The notes under the pieces were generated by a model that ran no database searches, was not told the origin of the DNA, and was given only the letters and a program-made list of their open reading frames with translations. The position numbers and the translations under genes are program-made. From positions 248,001 to 312,000 of the forward strand of contig NZ_CP114052.1 of NCBI RefSeq assembly GCF_027125355.1: a stretch of DNA of 64,000 nt. The letters are read 5' to 3'. Below, piece by piece: positions 17,202 to 25,709 of the stretch. This DNA is from Peptostreptococcus equinus. GTDB taxonomy: Bacteria > Bacillota > Clostridia > Peptostreptococcales > Peptostreptococcaceae. Each line of letters begins with the position of its first letter. Position 1 is the first letter of the stretch.

Positions 17202-18059
17202 TTATATAATTTTTAAATTTTTCATAGAGATATCTAAAATTTTTGAGGAGTGGGTTATGTACCCACTCGAGATATAGTTTATATCAAGGCCCTTAAATCT
17301 TGAAATATTATTTATATCTACATTACCGGAACATTCAATTATTGCTTTTTTATCAATTATCTTAATTGCTTTTTTTATATCGTCTATGGACATATTATCT
17401 AGCATTATTATGTCTACATTATTTTCTATGGCTTCTTTTACCATATCAAGAGTTTCTGTTTCAATTTCTATTTTCTTTATAAAAGGAGAGTAGTCACGAG
17501 CTCTTTTTATAGCTTCTTTTATTGAACCAGCGGCAGCTATATGATTATCTTTGAGCATAATCATATCTGATAAATTGTATCTATGATTATATCCACCGCC
17601 AATTTTTACAGCGTATTTTTCAAAAATTCTCATACTGGGAGTAGTTTTTCTTGTATCTAGTATTTTTATATTAGGGTCATTTAATTTTTTTATTATATTA
17701 TTTGTAGTAGTAGCTATACCACTTAAATGTTGAAGATAATTTAGTGCGACTCTTTCTCCCATCAATATAGTTTTGACGTCACCAGTGATAGTTAAAATAA
17801 GATCTGATTTTTTAACTGAGTCTCCGTCAAATTTTTTTATATTAAAGGATATATTCGAATCAATTATTTCAAATACTCTTTTAAATATATCAATTCCAGC
17901 TATTATACCATTGTCTTTAGCTATAAGGTCTATCGTAGCATTTTCTCCATTTTTATATATAGAGTTTGTAGAGATATCCTCATTTGTTATGTCTTCTGCC
18001 AAAGATTTTTTTATGTGCTTATCAATTAAAAAATTATTAGGCATGCAATAATCTATCAT
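17202..18059 (-). CDS. nadC: Nicotinate-nucleotide pyrophosphorylase (quinolinate phosphoribosyltransferase)
   Basis: 285 residues, normal length for NadC. It converts quinolinate and PRPP to nicotinate mononucleotide, releasing CO2. Family motifs: ALNYLQHLSGIAT (about 104-116), DTRKTTPSMR, GGGYNHRYNLSDMIMLKDNH, and EIETETLDMVKEA / IIMLDNMS near 195-225. The start overlaps the end of nadB by 23 bases. Third gene of the nadA-nadB-nadC operon for de novo NAD synthesis. Confidence 0.96.
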   Translation of the reverse strand: MIDYCMPNNFLIDKHIKKSLAEDITNEDISTNSIYKNGENATIDLIAKDNGIIAGIDIFKRVFEIIDSNISFNIKKFDGDSVKKSDLILTITGDVKTILMGERVALNYLQHLSGIATTTNNIIKKLNDPNIKILDTRKTTPSMRIFEKYAVKIGGGYNHRYNLSDMIMLKDNHIAAAGSIKEAIKRARDYSPFIKKIEIETETLDMVKEAIENNVDIIMLDNMSIDDIKKAIKIIDKKAIIECSGNVDINNISRFKGLDINYISSGYITHSSKILDISMKNLKII

Positions 18060-19311
18060 TTTTTATAGTCTCCTTAATGTATTTGCTGGAAATATCATAA
18101 TTTAATTTCTCTTTTTTGAATTTATTTAAATTTAGATAATATTTCTCTAATACAGATTTATTGATATCTAGGGCAACTCTTTTTCCATATACTACACTTT
18201 CAAGTAGAGAATTACTAGCGAGCCTATTTTTTCCGTGTACACCTGTACAAGCTGTTTCACCAACAGCATATAAATTTTTCATAGAAGTTTTTCCATATAA
18301 ATCAACATCTATACCACCCATTGTATAGTGTTGGGCTGGTACAATAGGGACTAAGTCTTTTTTAGGATCAATACCAGTATTTTTTACATAGTTATATATA
18401 TTGGGAAACCTTACTTTTATATCTTGTTCTACATAAGTCATATCAAGCCATTCATAACCAACTTTTTCACTATCCATTTGATTTAGTATTGCTTTTGATA
18501 CTATGTCTCTTGGCTGAAGCTCATCAATAAATCTTTTTTTATTATGATTAAATAATAGAGCACCTTCACCTCTTACAGATTCAGAAATCAAAAATCTTCT
18601 GTCGTCATTGTCTTCATAAAAAGCTGTTGGATGAATTTGTATATAAGAAATATCCTTTAGTTTTATATTATTTTTTAGAGCTATAGCTATGGAATCTCCT
18701 TGTATATGTTTGAAGTTAGTAGTGTTTTTATATACACCGCCCAAACCACCAGTTGCCAATATTGTTTTTGAACTTATAAAAGCTAAATCTTCTAAATGTA
18801 AAGTACAGTAAGCGCCTATGCACTTTGAATCTTGAACAATAATGTCATGACATGTACATTGTTCATATATATGAATATTTTCTCTTTCAGCTAATCTTTG
18901 AATTAGTGATTCCATAATCCATTTGCCAGTTTGATCTTGGCAAAAAGCAATTCTTGCCTTATTGTGACCACCTTCTTTTGTATAAGCCAAGTGTCCATTT
19001 TCTTCTTTATTGAAATCTACACCATAATTTATTAGGCTATTTATGGCGTCTCTTGATTCCTCAACCATAACTTTTACGGCTTCTAATTTATTTTTATTAT
19101 GTCCAGCTTTTAGGGTGTCATTTATAAAATCATCTTTGTCATAGTCATCTCGCATTGTACAAATGCCACCTTGTGCTAAATATGAATTGCAGTCTTTGAG
19201 TTTCTTTTTTGTGATTAGTGCTACTTTTTTATTTCCGTCTAGCTCTAAGGCACTTATGCTTCCAGCAACTCCAGAGCCTATTACTACTACATCATATTCC
19301 AATATTTTCAA
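18037..19311 (-). CDS. nadB: L-aspartate oxidase (short clostridial form)
   Basis: FAD enzyme that oxidises L-aspartate to iminoaspartate; in anaerobes fumarate is the expected acceptor. FAD motif VVVIGSGVAGSISALEL at residues 9-25, substrate region GGHNKARIAF, HPTAFYED, SESVRGEGALLFN, and PAQHYTMGGIDVD. At 424 residues it is about 100 shorter than E. coli NadB and lacks most of the C-terminal helical domain, as other clostridial NadBs do. It is 2 bases from nadA and overlaps nadC, consistent with one operon. Confidence 0.93.
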   Translation of the reverse strand: MKILEYDVVVIGSGVAGSISALELDGNKKVALITKKKLKDCNSYLAQGGICTMRDDYDKDDFINDTLKAGHNKNKLEAVKVMVEESRDAINSLINYGVDFNKEENGHLAYTKEGGHNKARIAFCQDQTGKWIMESLIQRLAERENIHIYEQCTCHDIIVQDSKCIGAYCTLHLEDLAFISSKTILATGGLGGVYKNTTNFKHIQGDSIAIALKNNIKLKDISYIQIHPTAFYEDNDDRRFLISESVRGEGALLFNHNKKRFIDELQPRDIVSKAILNQMDSEKVGYEWLDMTYVEQDIKVRFPNIYNYVKNTGIDPKKDLVPIVPAQHYTMGGIDVDLYGKTSMKNLYAVGETACTGVHGKNRLASNSLLESVVYGKRVALDINKSVLEKYYLNLNKFKKEKLNYDISSKYIKETIKNDRLLHA

Positions 19312-19313
19312 TT

Positions 19314-20213
19314 TTATTCACCTAGTTTCATCATCATATTGAGTGGTTTAATTGCCAACTTAGCAATTTTTTCATCTACAAATACTTCATTATTATCTTT
19401 TTCTATACAGTCTATTAATTTTTCAACTGTTAGCATTTTCATATCTTTACATGTAAAATCCTCTAAGAAATGGAATTTTTTATCAGGGTATCTTTTCTTC
19501 AATTCAGACTTGATACCTTCTTCAGTGACAATAAGAAAATCTTTTGAGTCAAGTTCGTTTACTTTTTCTATAATTCCTTTTGTACTACCAATATAATCTG
19601 CTAAGTCAAGAACAGATTTTTGACATTCAGGATGAGCGAGAACATATATATCTTTGTATTTTTTTCTGTATTCCCATATTTGCTGAGGACTTATTTTATT
19701 GTGAACAGGGCAGTATCCATCATTTAAAATTATATTTTTTTCAGGTACAAATTCTGCTATATATGCACCTAAGTTTTTATCAGGTAAGAAGAATATATTC
19801 TTTTCTTTTAGCTTTTTCACAATATTTACTGCATTTGAAGAGGTTACACAAACATCGCAGTGTGCCTTTATCTCAGCAGTAGAATTAATATATGAAACAA
19901 TAGCTATATCATCATATTCTTTTCTTATATTTTCTATAGCCTTTATATCTGCCATTCTAGCCATAGGACAATCAGCTTTTGGATCTACTAGGTAAACTTT
20001 TTTATCTGGATTCAGTATTTTGATACTTTCGCCCATAAAGTTTACACCAGCCATTACAATAATGGGATTTTCTAATTTTGTAGCTAATTGGGCCAAAAAA
20101 AATGAGTCACCCACATAATCTGATAGTTTTTGAATTTCTTCATCAACATAGTAATGTGCTAAAATGACTGCATCCTTTTCTTTTTTCAAAGTTTGTAAAT
20201 AATCGTATTTCAA
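19314..20213 (-). CDS. nadA: Quinolinate synthase
   Basis: Condenses iminoaspartate with dihydroxyacetone phosphate to quinolinate using an oxygen-sensitive [4Fe-4S] cluster. 299 residues. The three cluster cysteines by position are Cys82 (DPKADCPMA), Cys168 (NDGYCPVH) and the cysteine in EDFTCKDM near 254, matching the spacing of the Thermotoga enzyme. First gene of nadABC, behind a strong promoter that carries a NiaR-like operator. Confidence 0.96.
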   Translation of the reverse strand: MKYDYLQTLKKEKDAVILAHYYVDEEIQKLSDYVGDSFFLAQLATKLENPIIVMAGVNFMGESIKILNPDKKVYLVDPKADCPMARMADIKAIENIRKEYDDIAIVSYINSTAEIKAHCDVCVTSSNAVNIVKKLKEKNIFFLPDKNLGAYIAEFVPEKNIILNDGYCPVHNKISPQQIWEYRKKYKDIYVLAHPECQKSVLDLADYIGSTKGIIEKVNELDSKDFLIVTEEGIKSELKKRYPDKKFHFLEDFTCKDMKMLTVEKLIDCIEKDNNEVFVDEKIAKLAIKPLNMMMKLGE

Positions 20214-20244
20214 CGTTCTTTTCTCCTTTGCTTATTTTACTAGA

Positions 20245-20273
20245 GTATAACATATGTTTTTAATTAGTGTCAA
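20245..20273 (-). promoter_or_regulatory. nadABC promoter
   Basis: On the minus strand: TTGACA (20273-20268), spacer exactly 17, TTATAC (20250-20245). The start codon of nadA is about 32 bases beyond the -10, preceded by AAAGGAGAA. Confidence 0.8.
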
Positions 20274-20278
20274 GACAC
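20267..20278. promoter_or_regulatory. NiaR-like operator overlapping the nadA -35 box
   Basis: Perfect inverted repeat GTGTC-AA-GACAC covering the -35 box of the nadABC promoter. From memory, Firmicute NiaR (niacin-responsive repressor) sites have this type of GTGTC/GACAC core in front of nad genes. Position is right for repression. No niaR gene is in the window. Confidence 0.6.
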
Positions 20279-20337
20279 ATAAATATACAATAAAATGTAG
20301 AATTTTATATTGTGTAAATTAAAATAAAAACAATTTA

Positions 20338-20366
20338 TTGACAACGTTTTTTTGCTATGCTAAAAT
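20338..20366 (+). promoter_or_regulatory. rib operon promoter
   Basis: TTGACA (20338-20343), spacer 17, TAAAAT (20361-20366), placing the start of transcription about 15 bases before the FMN riboswitch. Confidence 0.8.
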
Positions 20367-20386
20367 GAACTTAATTTAATAGATTA

Positions 20387-20490
20387 TTCTTCAGGGCAGG
20401 GTGAAATTCCCTACCGGCGGTAAAGCCCGCGAGCGAAAGCAGATTTGGTTAGATTCCAAAGCCGACAGTAAAGTCTGGATGAAAGAAGAA
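20387..20490 (+). ncRNA. FMN riboswitch (RFN element)
   Basis: Highly conserved RFN signature: AGGGCAGGGTGAAATTCCC, CTACCGGCGGTAAAGCCCGC, GAGCGAAAGC, then CAGATTTGGT, CCAAAGCCGACAG and AGTCTGGATGAAAGAAG. It sits in the 5' leader of ribD-ribE-ribBA-ribH and is followed by an intrinsic terminator, so FMN binding should stop transcription. Confidence 0.97.
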
Positions 20491-20580
20491 GTAGTATTAT
20501 ATAGTTTATTTGCTCTGAAATGTTTTATACATTTCAGTTTTTATTTTACTATATTTATTTGAGAAATTTCGCATTATCAA

Positions 20581-20607
20581 GCCCTGAATTTAATTCAGGG
20601 CTTTTTT
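20581..20607 (+). terminator. Expression-platform terminator of the FMN riboswitch
   Basis: Arms GCCCTGAAT/ATTCAGGGC around loop TTA with six T after. The 5' arm GCCCTGAA is complementary to TTCAGGGC at 20390-20397 inside the riboswitch 5' edge, giving a ready antiterminator pairing when FMN is absent. Confidence 0.9.
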
Positions 20608-20624
20608 ATATGGAGGTGTAAATA

Positions 20625-21722
20625 TTGGACGAATATTATATGAATATGGCTATAGACTTAGCAAAAAAAGGAATAGGAAAGGTAAATCCAAATCCTTTAG
20701 TAGGTGCTGTAATAGTTAGAGATTCAGAAATATTATCTTGTGGGTACCATAAAGGATTTGGTGAATATCATGCGGAGAGAGAAGCTATAAATAGTGCCAA
20801 AGTATCTTTAGAAGGAGCAACTATTTACGTAAATTTAGAACCTTGTTGCCATCATGGAAAAACACCGCCATGTACTGATGTAATAATTGAAAGTGGAATA
20901 AAAAAAGTGGTAATAGGGTCATTGGATCCTAATTTACTAGTAGCAGGTAAAGGAGTTAAACTTTTAGAAAATGCTGGTATAGAAGTGGTATGTGGTGTGT
21001 TGGAAGATGAATGCAATAAATTAAATCAAGTATTTTTTAATTATATAAATAAGGAAAAGCCATATATTATTTTAAAGTATGCTATGACTATGGATGGTAA
21101 AATCGCTTGTTATAGTGGAAAATCTCAGTGGATAACAGGTAAAATAGCAAGAAATAAAGTACATGAAGATAGGAAAAAGTATATGGCCATAATGGTTGGA
21201 ATTGGAACAGTTTTGTCAGATGATCCCACTCTTAACTGCAGATGCGAAGATCCTGTACATCCTATTAGAATAATTTGTGATTCTAATTTAAGGATTCCAA
21301 TAAAATCAAATATAGTTAAAACGTCCAATGATTACAAGACAATTATAGTCACAAAATCTAAGGATGTTAAAAAAATAAAGGAATTAGAAGAGTATGGATG
21401 CCAAATATTACAACAAACAAATGATGGAGATTCAATAAATTTAAAATCTCTAATTGTCGAACTAGGCAAGATGGGAATAGATTCTATTGTGATAGAGGGT
21501 GGTTCAGGATTAAATTGGTCTGCTCTAAATTCTAATATAGTAGATAAAGTTCAAATATATATAGGAAATAAAATTTTTGGAGGTTTAAATGCTAAGAGTC
21601 CAGTTGGAGGAAGTGGTATAGAAAATCCAAATAAAGCATTTAATTTATCTAGACCTGAAATTACTATTTTAGGTGATGATATATTGTTAGAAAGCGAGGT
21701 TTTTGGATGTTTACAGGAATAA
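20625..21722 (+). CDS. ribD: Bifunctional riboflavin deaminase/reductase
   Basis: 365 residues. The N-terminal deaminase domain has the zinc site HAEREAIN and PCCHHGKTPPC (about residues 49-85). The C-terminal reductase domain has AMTMDGKIACYSGKSQWITG near 148-167 and VIEGGSGLNWS near 287. It carries out the second and third steps from GTP. The start is a TTG preceded by GGAGGTG. It overlaps ribE by 16 bases. First gene of the FMN-controlled operon. Confidence 0.96.
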   Translation: MDEYYMNMAIDLAKKGIGKVNPNPLVGAVIVRDSEILSCGYHKGFGEYHAEREAINSAKVSLEGATIYVNLEPCCHHGKTPPCTDVIIESGIKKVVIGSLDPNLLVAGKGVKLLENAGIEVVCGVLEDECNKLNQVFFNYINKEKPYIILKYAMTMDGKIACYSGKSQWITGKIARNKVHEDRKKYMAIMVGIGTVLSDDPTLNCRCEDPVHPIRIICDSNLRIPIKSNIVKTSNDYKTIIVTKSKDVKKIKELEEYGCQILQQTNDGDSINLKSLIVELGKMGIDSIVIEGGSGLNWSALNSNIVDKVQIYIGNKIFGGLNAKSPVGGSGIENPNKAFNLSRPEITILGDDILLESEVFGCLQE

Positions 21723-22381
21723 TTGAGGAAATAGGAACTATTAGAAATATACAAAAAGGACCTAAATCACAGATTTTATACATAGGAGCAAAAACAGTGT
21801 TAGAAGATGTAAAATTAGGTGACTCTATAGCAGTAAATGGTGTATGTTTAACAGTTACAAAATTTATAAAAGATGAATTTCAAGTCGATATAATGCATGA
21901 AACAATGGATAGATCATCCTTGGCTAATATATCTATAGGTTCAAAAGTAAATCTAGAAAGGGCTATGCAATTAGGAGGAAGATTTGGAGGACACATTGTA
22001 TCCGGTCATATAGATGGATTAGGAATAATAAAATCTATAAAAAAAGACGATAATGCAATATGGTATCAGATAGAAACTCAAAAGCAGATAATGAAGTATA
22101 TTATCTTAAAAGGGTCAATCACTATAGATGGTATAAGCCTTACTGTAGCAAAGCTTGAAGAGGATAATTTTAGCGTTTCTATTATACCTCATACATCTAC
22201 ATATACTACTTTAAACCATAGAAAAGTAGGAGATAAGGTAAATTTGGAAAATGACTCAATAGGAAAATATATAGAAAAATTATTAAATTTTCAAGTAGAT
22301 GCAATGGAGAGTATAAAAAATCAAAACTTAAATAATAAATCAAATATAAATATGGAATTTTTACTAAAAAATGGTTTTTAA
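21707..22381 (+). CDS. ribE: Riboflavin synthase alpha chain
   Basis: 224 residues with the diagnostic MFTGIIEEIGT start and two lumazine-binding repeats (about 1-95 and 97-195; GGHIVSGHIDGLG marks the start of the second, SIIPHTSTYTTL its end). Dismutates two lumazines to riboflavin. The C-terminal 25 residues are an Asn/Lys-rich tail beyond the fold. Its start lies inside ribD, implying coupling. Confidence 0.96.
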   Translation: MFTGIIEEIGTIRNIQKGPKSQILYIGAKTVLEDVKLGDSIAVNGVCLTVTKFIKDEFQVDIMHETMDRSSLANISIGSKVNLERAMQLGGRFGGHIVSGHIDGLGIIKSIKKDDNAIWYQIETQKQIMKYIILKGSITIDGISLTVAKLEEDNFSVSIIPHTSTYTTLNHRKVGDKVNLENDSIGKYIEKLLNFQVDAMESIKNQNLNNKSNINMEFLLKNGF

Positions 22382-22393
22382 TAGGAGGAAAAA

Positions 22394-23593
22394 ATGTTTG
22401 AATTTAACAGTGTAAAAGAAGTTTTAGAAGATTTAAAAGCAGGTAGGTGTGTGTTGGTAACGGATGATGAGGATAGAGAAAATGAAGGCGATTTTATATG
22501 TGCTGCTGAGTTTGCCACTACTGAAAATGTGACATTGATGGCAGTAGAAGGAAGAGGTCTTATATGTATGCCTATGAGTGCAGAATATTGTCAAAAATTA
22601 GGATTACAGCAGATGGTAACTACCAATACAGATAATCATGAGACAGCATTTACAGTTTCTATTGACCATGTAAACACTACTACAGGTATATCTGCTGAGG
22701 AGAGGGGATATACTGCTAGAGCTTGTGTAGATGAAAATGCAAAAGCACAGGATTTTCGTAGACCAGGACATATGTTTCCACTTAAAGCTAAAAAAAATGG
22801 AGTATTAGAAAGAAATGGTCATACTGAAGCTACAGTTGATTTGCTGAGATTAGCTGGACTAAAGGAAGTTGGACTTTGTTGTGAAATAATGAGAGAAGAT
22901 GGAACAATGATGAGAACGCCAGAGCTTATAGAATTATCAAAGAAATTTGGTTTAAAATTTACAACTATAAAAAAATTACAAGAATATAGAAAAAAGAATG
23001 AAAAACATGTAGAAAGTTCAAGTGTGGTAAATATGCCTACTAAATATGGAGATTTTAAGGCTCATGTGTACATAAATAAAATAAATGGAGAACATCATAT
23101 TGCACTCGTAAAAGGGGATATAGGTGATGGTAAAAACCTACTTTGTAGAGTTCATTCAGAGTGCTTGACAGGAGATGTATTTGGCTCTTGTAGATGTGAT
23201 TGTGGAGAACAATTTGCAGCTGCTATGAAACAAATACAGAAAGAAGGAAGAGGAATATTATTATATATGCGTCAAGAGGGAAGGGGAATAGGTCTAGTTA
23301 ATAAATTAAAGGCATATGCCCTACAAGATCAAGGAATGGATACATTAGAAGCAAATCATGCTCTAGGATTTGCTGGTGATTTAAGAGAATATTTTATAGG
23401 GGCTCAGATTTTGGAAGATTTGGGAGCAAAAACACTTAGGCTTCTTACAAATAATCCAGATAAGGTATATCAACTATCTGACTACGGTATGGAAATTATT
23501 GAAAGAGTACCAATTGAAATACAGGCAAATGAGCATGATGAATTTTATCTACATACTAAAAAAGAAAAAATGGGTCATATACTGGCTCTATAA
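22394..23593 (+). CDS. ribBA: Bifunctional DHBP synthase / GTP cyclohydrolase II
   Basis: 399 residues. N-terminal 3,4-dihydroxy-2-butanone 4-phosphate synthase ([11 protein letters not shown] near 24-34; [20 protein letters not shown]). C-terminal GTP cyclohydrolase II with zinc cysteines in [17 protein letters not shown] and the catalytic region [13 protein letters not shown]. It supplies both precursors of the lumazine ring. Strong GGAGG ribosome site after ribE. Confidence 0.97.
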   Translation: MFEFNSVKEVLEDLKAGRCVLVTDDEDRENEGDFICAAEFATTENVTLMAVEGRGLICMPMSAEYCQKLGLQQMVTTNTDNHETAFTVSIDHVNTTTGISAEERGYTARACVDENAKAQDFRRPGHMFPLKAKKNGVLERNGHTEATVDLLRLAGLKEVGLCCEIMREDGTMMRTPELIELSKKFGLKFTTIKKLQEYRKKNEKHVESSSVVNMPTKYGDFKAHVYINKINGEHHIALVKGDIGDGKNLLCRVHSECLTGDVFGSCRCDCGEQFAAAMKQIQKEGRGILLYMRQEGRGIGLVNKLKAYALQDQGMDTLEANHALGFAGDLREYFIGAQILEDLGAKTLRLLTNNPDKVYQLSDYGMEIIERVPIEIQANEHDEFYLHTKKEKMGHILAL

Positions 23594-23643
23594 TTGAAAG
23601 TTTGACATAATATAATATTTGAAAAATAAATGGAGGAATTAAA

Positions 23644-24105
23644 ATGAAAGTATTTGAAGGTAATTTAGTTGCAAAAGAAGCCAAAATTGGTATTGTAGCA
23701 GGAAGATTTAATGAGTTTATTACATCAAAGTTGATAGATGGATCATTAGATGCACTAAGAAGACATGATGTAGCAGATGAGAATATAGATTTAGCTTGGG
23801 TACCAGGTGCATTTGAAATACCACTTGTAGCCTCAAAAATGGCGAAAAGCGGAAAATATGATGCTGTGATTTGCTTAGGTGCTGTAATACGTGGAAATAC
23901 TTCACATTATGACTATGTTTGTAGTGAAGTTTCAAAGGGAATTGCTCATGTATCTTTGGATACAGGTATACCAGTAATGTTTGGCGTTGTAACTACTGAA
24001 AATATTGAACAGGCTATAGAAAGAGCGGGCACAAAAGCTGGAAATAAAGGATATGATGTAGCTGTAGGGGCTATAGAAATGATTAATCTAATAAATAACA
24101 TATAG
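23644..24105 (+). CDS. ribH: 6,7-dimethyl-8-ribityllumazine synthase
   Basis: 153 residues, standard length. Family motifs [18 protein letters not shown] near 17-34, VPGAFEIP near 53-60, and [20 protein letters not shown] near 78-97, which contains the catalytic His. It condenses the pyrimidine and DHBP units; forms shells or pentamers. Last gene of the rib operon; no clear terminator before the IS-derived element. Confidence 0.97.
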   Translation: MKVFEGNLVAKEAKIGIVAGRFNEFITSKLIDGSLDALRRHDVADENIDLAWVPGAFEIPLVASKMAKSGKYDAVICLGAVIRGNTSHYDYVCSEVSKGIAHVSLDTGIPVMFGVVTTENIEQAIERAGTKAGNKGYDVAVGAIEMINLINNI

Positions 24106-24120
24106 TAAATAAAATCAAAT

Positions 24121-24345
24121 TCCCCTAGGTTGATGTGTATCCAATAAACTGGACACAATATTTAATTAGTTAGAAACATTGGATGCTTCCTATATTTTGT
24201 AGGGGGTATCCATTTTGTTTTGTATTGAATTCGCTCATTATTGTAATAATATATGTACTCATTTTTTGAATTCATAATTATATTTCATAAAAATACCCTC
24301 CTTACAGGTTTGTCCAGTAAAAAGGGTAGATATCAGAATTGGGGA
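24121..24345 (-). mobile_element. Internally deleted IS3-family element (MITE-like)
   Basis: Two imperfect inverted ends of about 36 bases (24 identities by eye) share TCCCC at the outside and ACTGGACA inside. On the minus strand, the right end carries GGAGGGT and a start MKYNYEFKK like IS3-family OrfA, which is cut after 9 codons and joined directly to the last about 30 codons of an IS3-type transposase (EYIYYYNNERIQYKTKWIPP, then TKYRKHPMFLTN and stop). So the whole interior was lost while both ends remain. No target duplication is evident; exact outer ends are uncertain. Confidence 0.8.
24162..24288 (-). pseudogene. IS3-family transposase remnant (OrfA start fused to OrfB end)
   Basis: The 9-codon OrfA start (24288-24259) ends at a TGA made at the deletion junction. 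In another frame an ATG at 24275 opens 37 codons that contain the OrfB C-terminus (YIYYYNNERIQ is the family hallmark). The catalytic DDE domain is absent, so it cannot move without help. Confidence 0.8.
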
Positions 24346-24357
24346 TTTTTATTTTAT

Positions 24358-24888
24358 TTATTCTTTTTCTTCAAAATCCTTGTACATAAGTGAAGGTTGT
24401 ATACCCTTGTTATGCTGGTATTTTCCACTTGAATAAAGATCGTATTCACCAAGTATATCATGATAATATATTTGGCAAATTTGTACATTTGGATAGATTC
24501 TTATAGGCTGAACGCAGAATATCTCAAGCGTCCAATAGCCAGCAAAGCCTATATCTCCAAATCCTGCCGTAACATGTATAAATAAACCTAGTCTACCCGT
24601 TGAAGATCTACCTTCTAACATAGGTACGAATTTATTTGTACTAGTAAATTCATTAGTCCTACCTAAATATAATTTATTTGGTTCTAATAGAAGACCTTCT
24701 TTAGGAATGACGATTTTTTTAGTTTTATTTAGAATTTTCATGTCTAACTCGTCATTTTCATAGACTAATAATTCGTTTCCTAGTGTCAGATTGTAGCTAT
24801 TAGGATTTATATTTTTTTTATCAAAAGGCTCTATGATAATATTTTTATTTTCTATATTTTTTAGGATTTCCTTTCCTGATAAAATCAT
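24358..24888 (-). CDS. dcd: dCTP deaminase
   Basis: 176 residues of the dUTPase/dCTP deaminase fold. Motifs: NPNSYNLTLG near 28-37, EGRSSTGRLGLF near 91-102, then HVTAGFGDIGFAGYWTLE with the catalytic Glu in WTLE. It deaminates dCTP to dUTP, which the dUTPase at 30.1 kb could hydrolyse for dTMP synthesis; some family members do both steps. Transcribed alone, preceded by GGAGGTC on the minus strand. Confidence 0.9.
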   Translation of the reverse strand: MILSGKEILKNIENKNIIIEPFDKKNINPNSYNLTLGNELLVYENDELDMKILNKTKKIVIPKEGLLLEPNKLYLGRTNEFTSTNKFVPMLEGRSSTGRLGLFIHVTAGFGDIGFAGYWTLEIFCVQPIRIYPNVQICQIYYHDILGEYDLYSSGKYQHNKGIQPSLMYKDFEEKE

Positions 24889-25068
24889 TTTCTGACCTCC
24901 ATATAATTATCTTTATTTTATGTTTTTATTTTATCACAAGTGGGACTATAAGTAACCTCCTATTTATCATTTACATTAAATAGTATTTGGGGTAAACTTA
25001 TGATTAAGAGATTGATAATTGTTTGTAAAATAATAGTAAAAAATATATAACATATGAGGAGGAATAAA

Positions 25069-25470
25069 ATGTTAGAAGTAGGCATAAAACACGAAGAAAA
25101 ATCAAAGGTAGATAATACAAATACAGCAGCTGCAGTAGGTAGTGGTGGATTAGATGTATATTCGACTCCATCTATGATTGGACTTATGGAAATGACTTGT
25201 AAATTCTGTGCACAGAAACATTTAGAAGATGGACTAGGAACTGTTGGAATTTCCGTAAATATTAAGCATAAGGCAGCTACACCAATAGGTATGAATGTAA
25301 GATGTGAGTGTGAATTAGTAGAAATAGATAGATCCAGATTGGTCTTCAAGGTTACATGCTATGACGAGCTAGATTTGATTGGTGAAGGAACTCATGAAAG
25401 ATTTATTATAGAAAATGATAAATTTCTTGCTAATGTAAATGCTAAAATTGAAAAAGCAAAAAATAAATAA
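25069..25470 (+). CDS. Hotdog thioesterase, fluoroacetyl-CoA thioesterase (FlK)-like
   Basis: 133 residues. The start is the ATG behind GAGGAGG; an in-frame ATG 15 bases earlier overlaps that site. Residues Thr33, Glu41 and His67 fall at the same spacing as the FlK catalytic set Thr42/Glu50/His76, within STPSMIGLMEMTCKF and NIKHKAATPIG. Many anaerobes carry such proteins without making fluoroacetate, so the true acyl-CoA substrate is unknown. Monocistronic, with its own terminator. Confidence 0.75.
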   Translation: MLEVGIKHEEKSKVDNTNTAAAVGSGGLDVYSTPSMIGLMEMTCKFCAQKHLEDGLGTVGISVNIKHKAATPIGMNVRCECELVEIDRSRLVFKVTCYDELDLIGEGTHERFIIENDKFLANVNAKIEKAKNK

Positions 25471-25482
25471 AAATTTATTTTG

Positions 25483-25515
25483 AAAGACGGATTAAATTCC
25501 GTCTTTTTCTTTTTT
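25483..25515 (+). terminator. Intrinsic terminator
   Basis: Arms AAAGACGGA/TCCGTCTTT with a 6-base loop and a long T-rich tail, 12 bases past the thioesterase stop. Confidence 0.85.
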
Positions 25516-25709
25516 TGTTGCATTTGCAATTTATTTTTTCATCTTTAGATTATAATATATATTATATAAAGCAAAATTAAAAAATTATAATATCAAGATA
25601 TATAAATTTTATATAAAGAATATAATTAAAAAAAAACATTAAAATTAAAAGTTAAAAAATAAAATCACAAATTTAAATAATATATTAAATTAATAAAGAG
25701 GAGCAAAAG

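Larger units (their letters stand above)
20214..20624. other. Divergent nad/rib control region
   Basis: 411 bases without a protein gene. Holds the nadABC promoter and operator (minus), the rib promoter (plus), the FMN riboswitch, a separate hairpin CTGAAATG/CATTTCAG at about 20514-20536, and the riboswitch terminator. All of the region is accounted for by regulation. Confidence 0.9.

Noticed and set aside
20625..21722. Possibility that the TTG-started frame is not ribD's true start
   Set aside because: GGAGGTG is correctly spaced before the TTG and the protein begins where RibD families begin, so the TTG start is kept.
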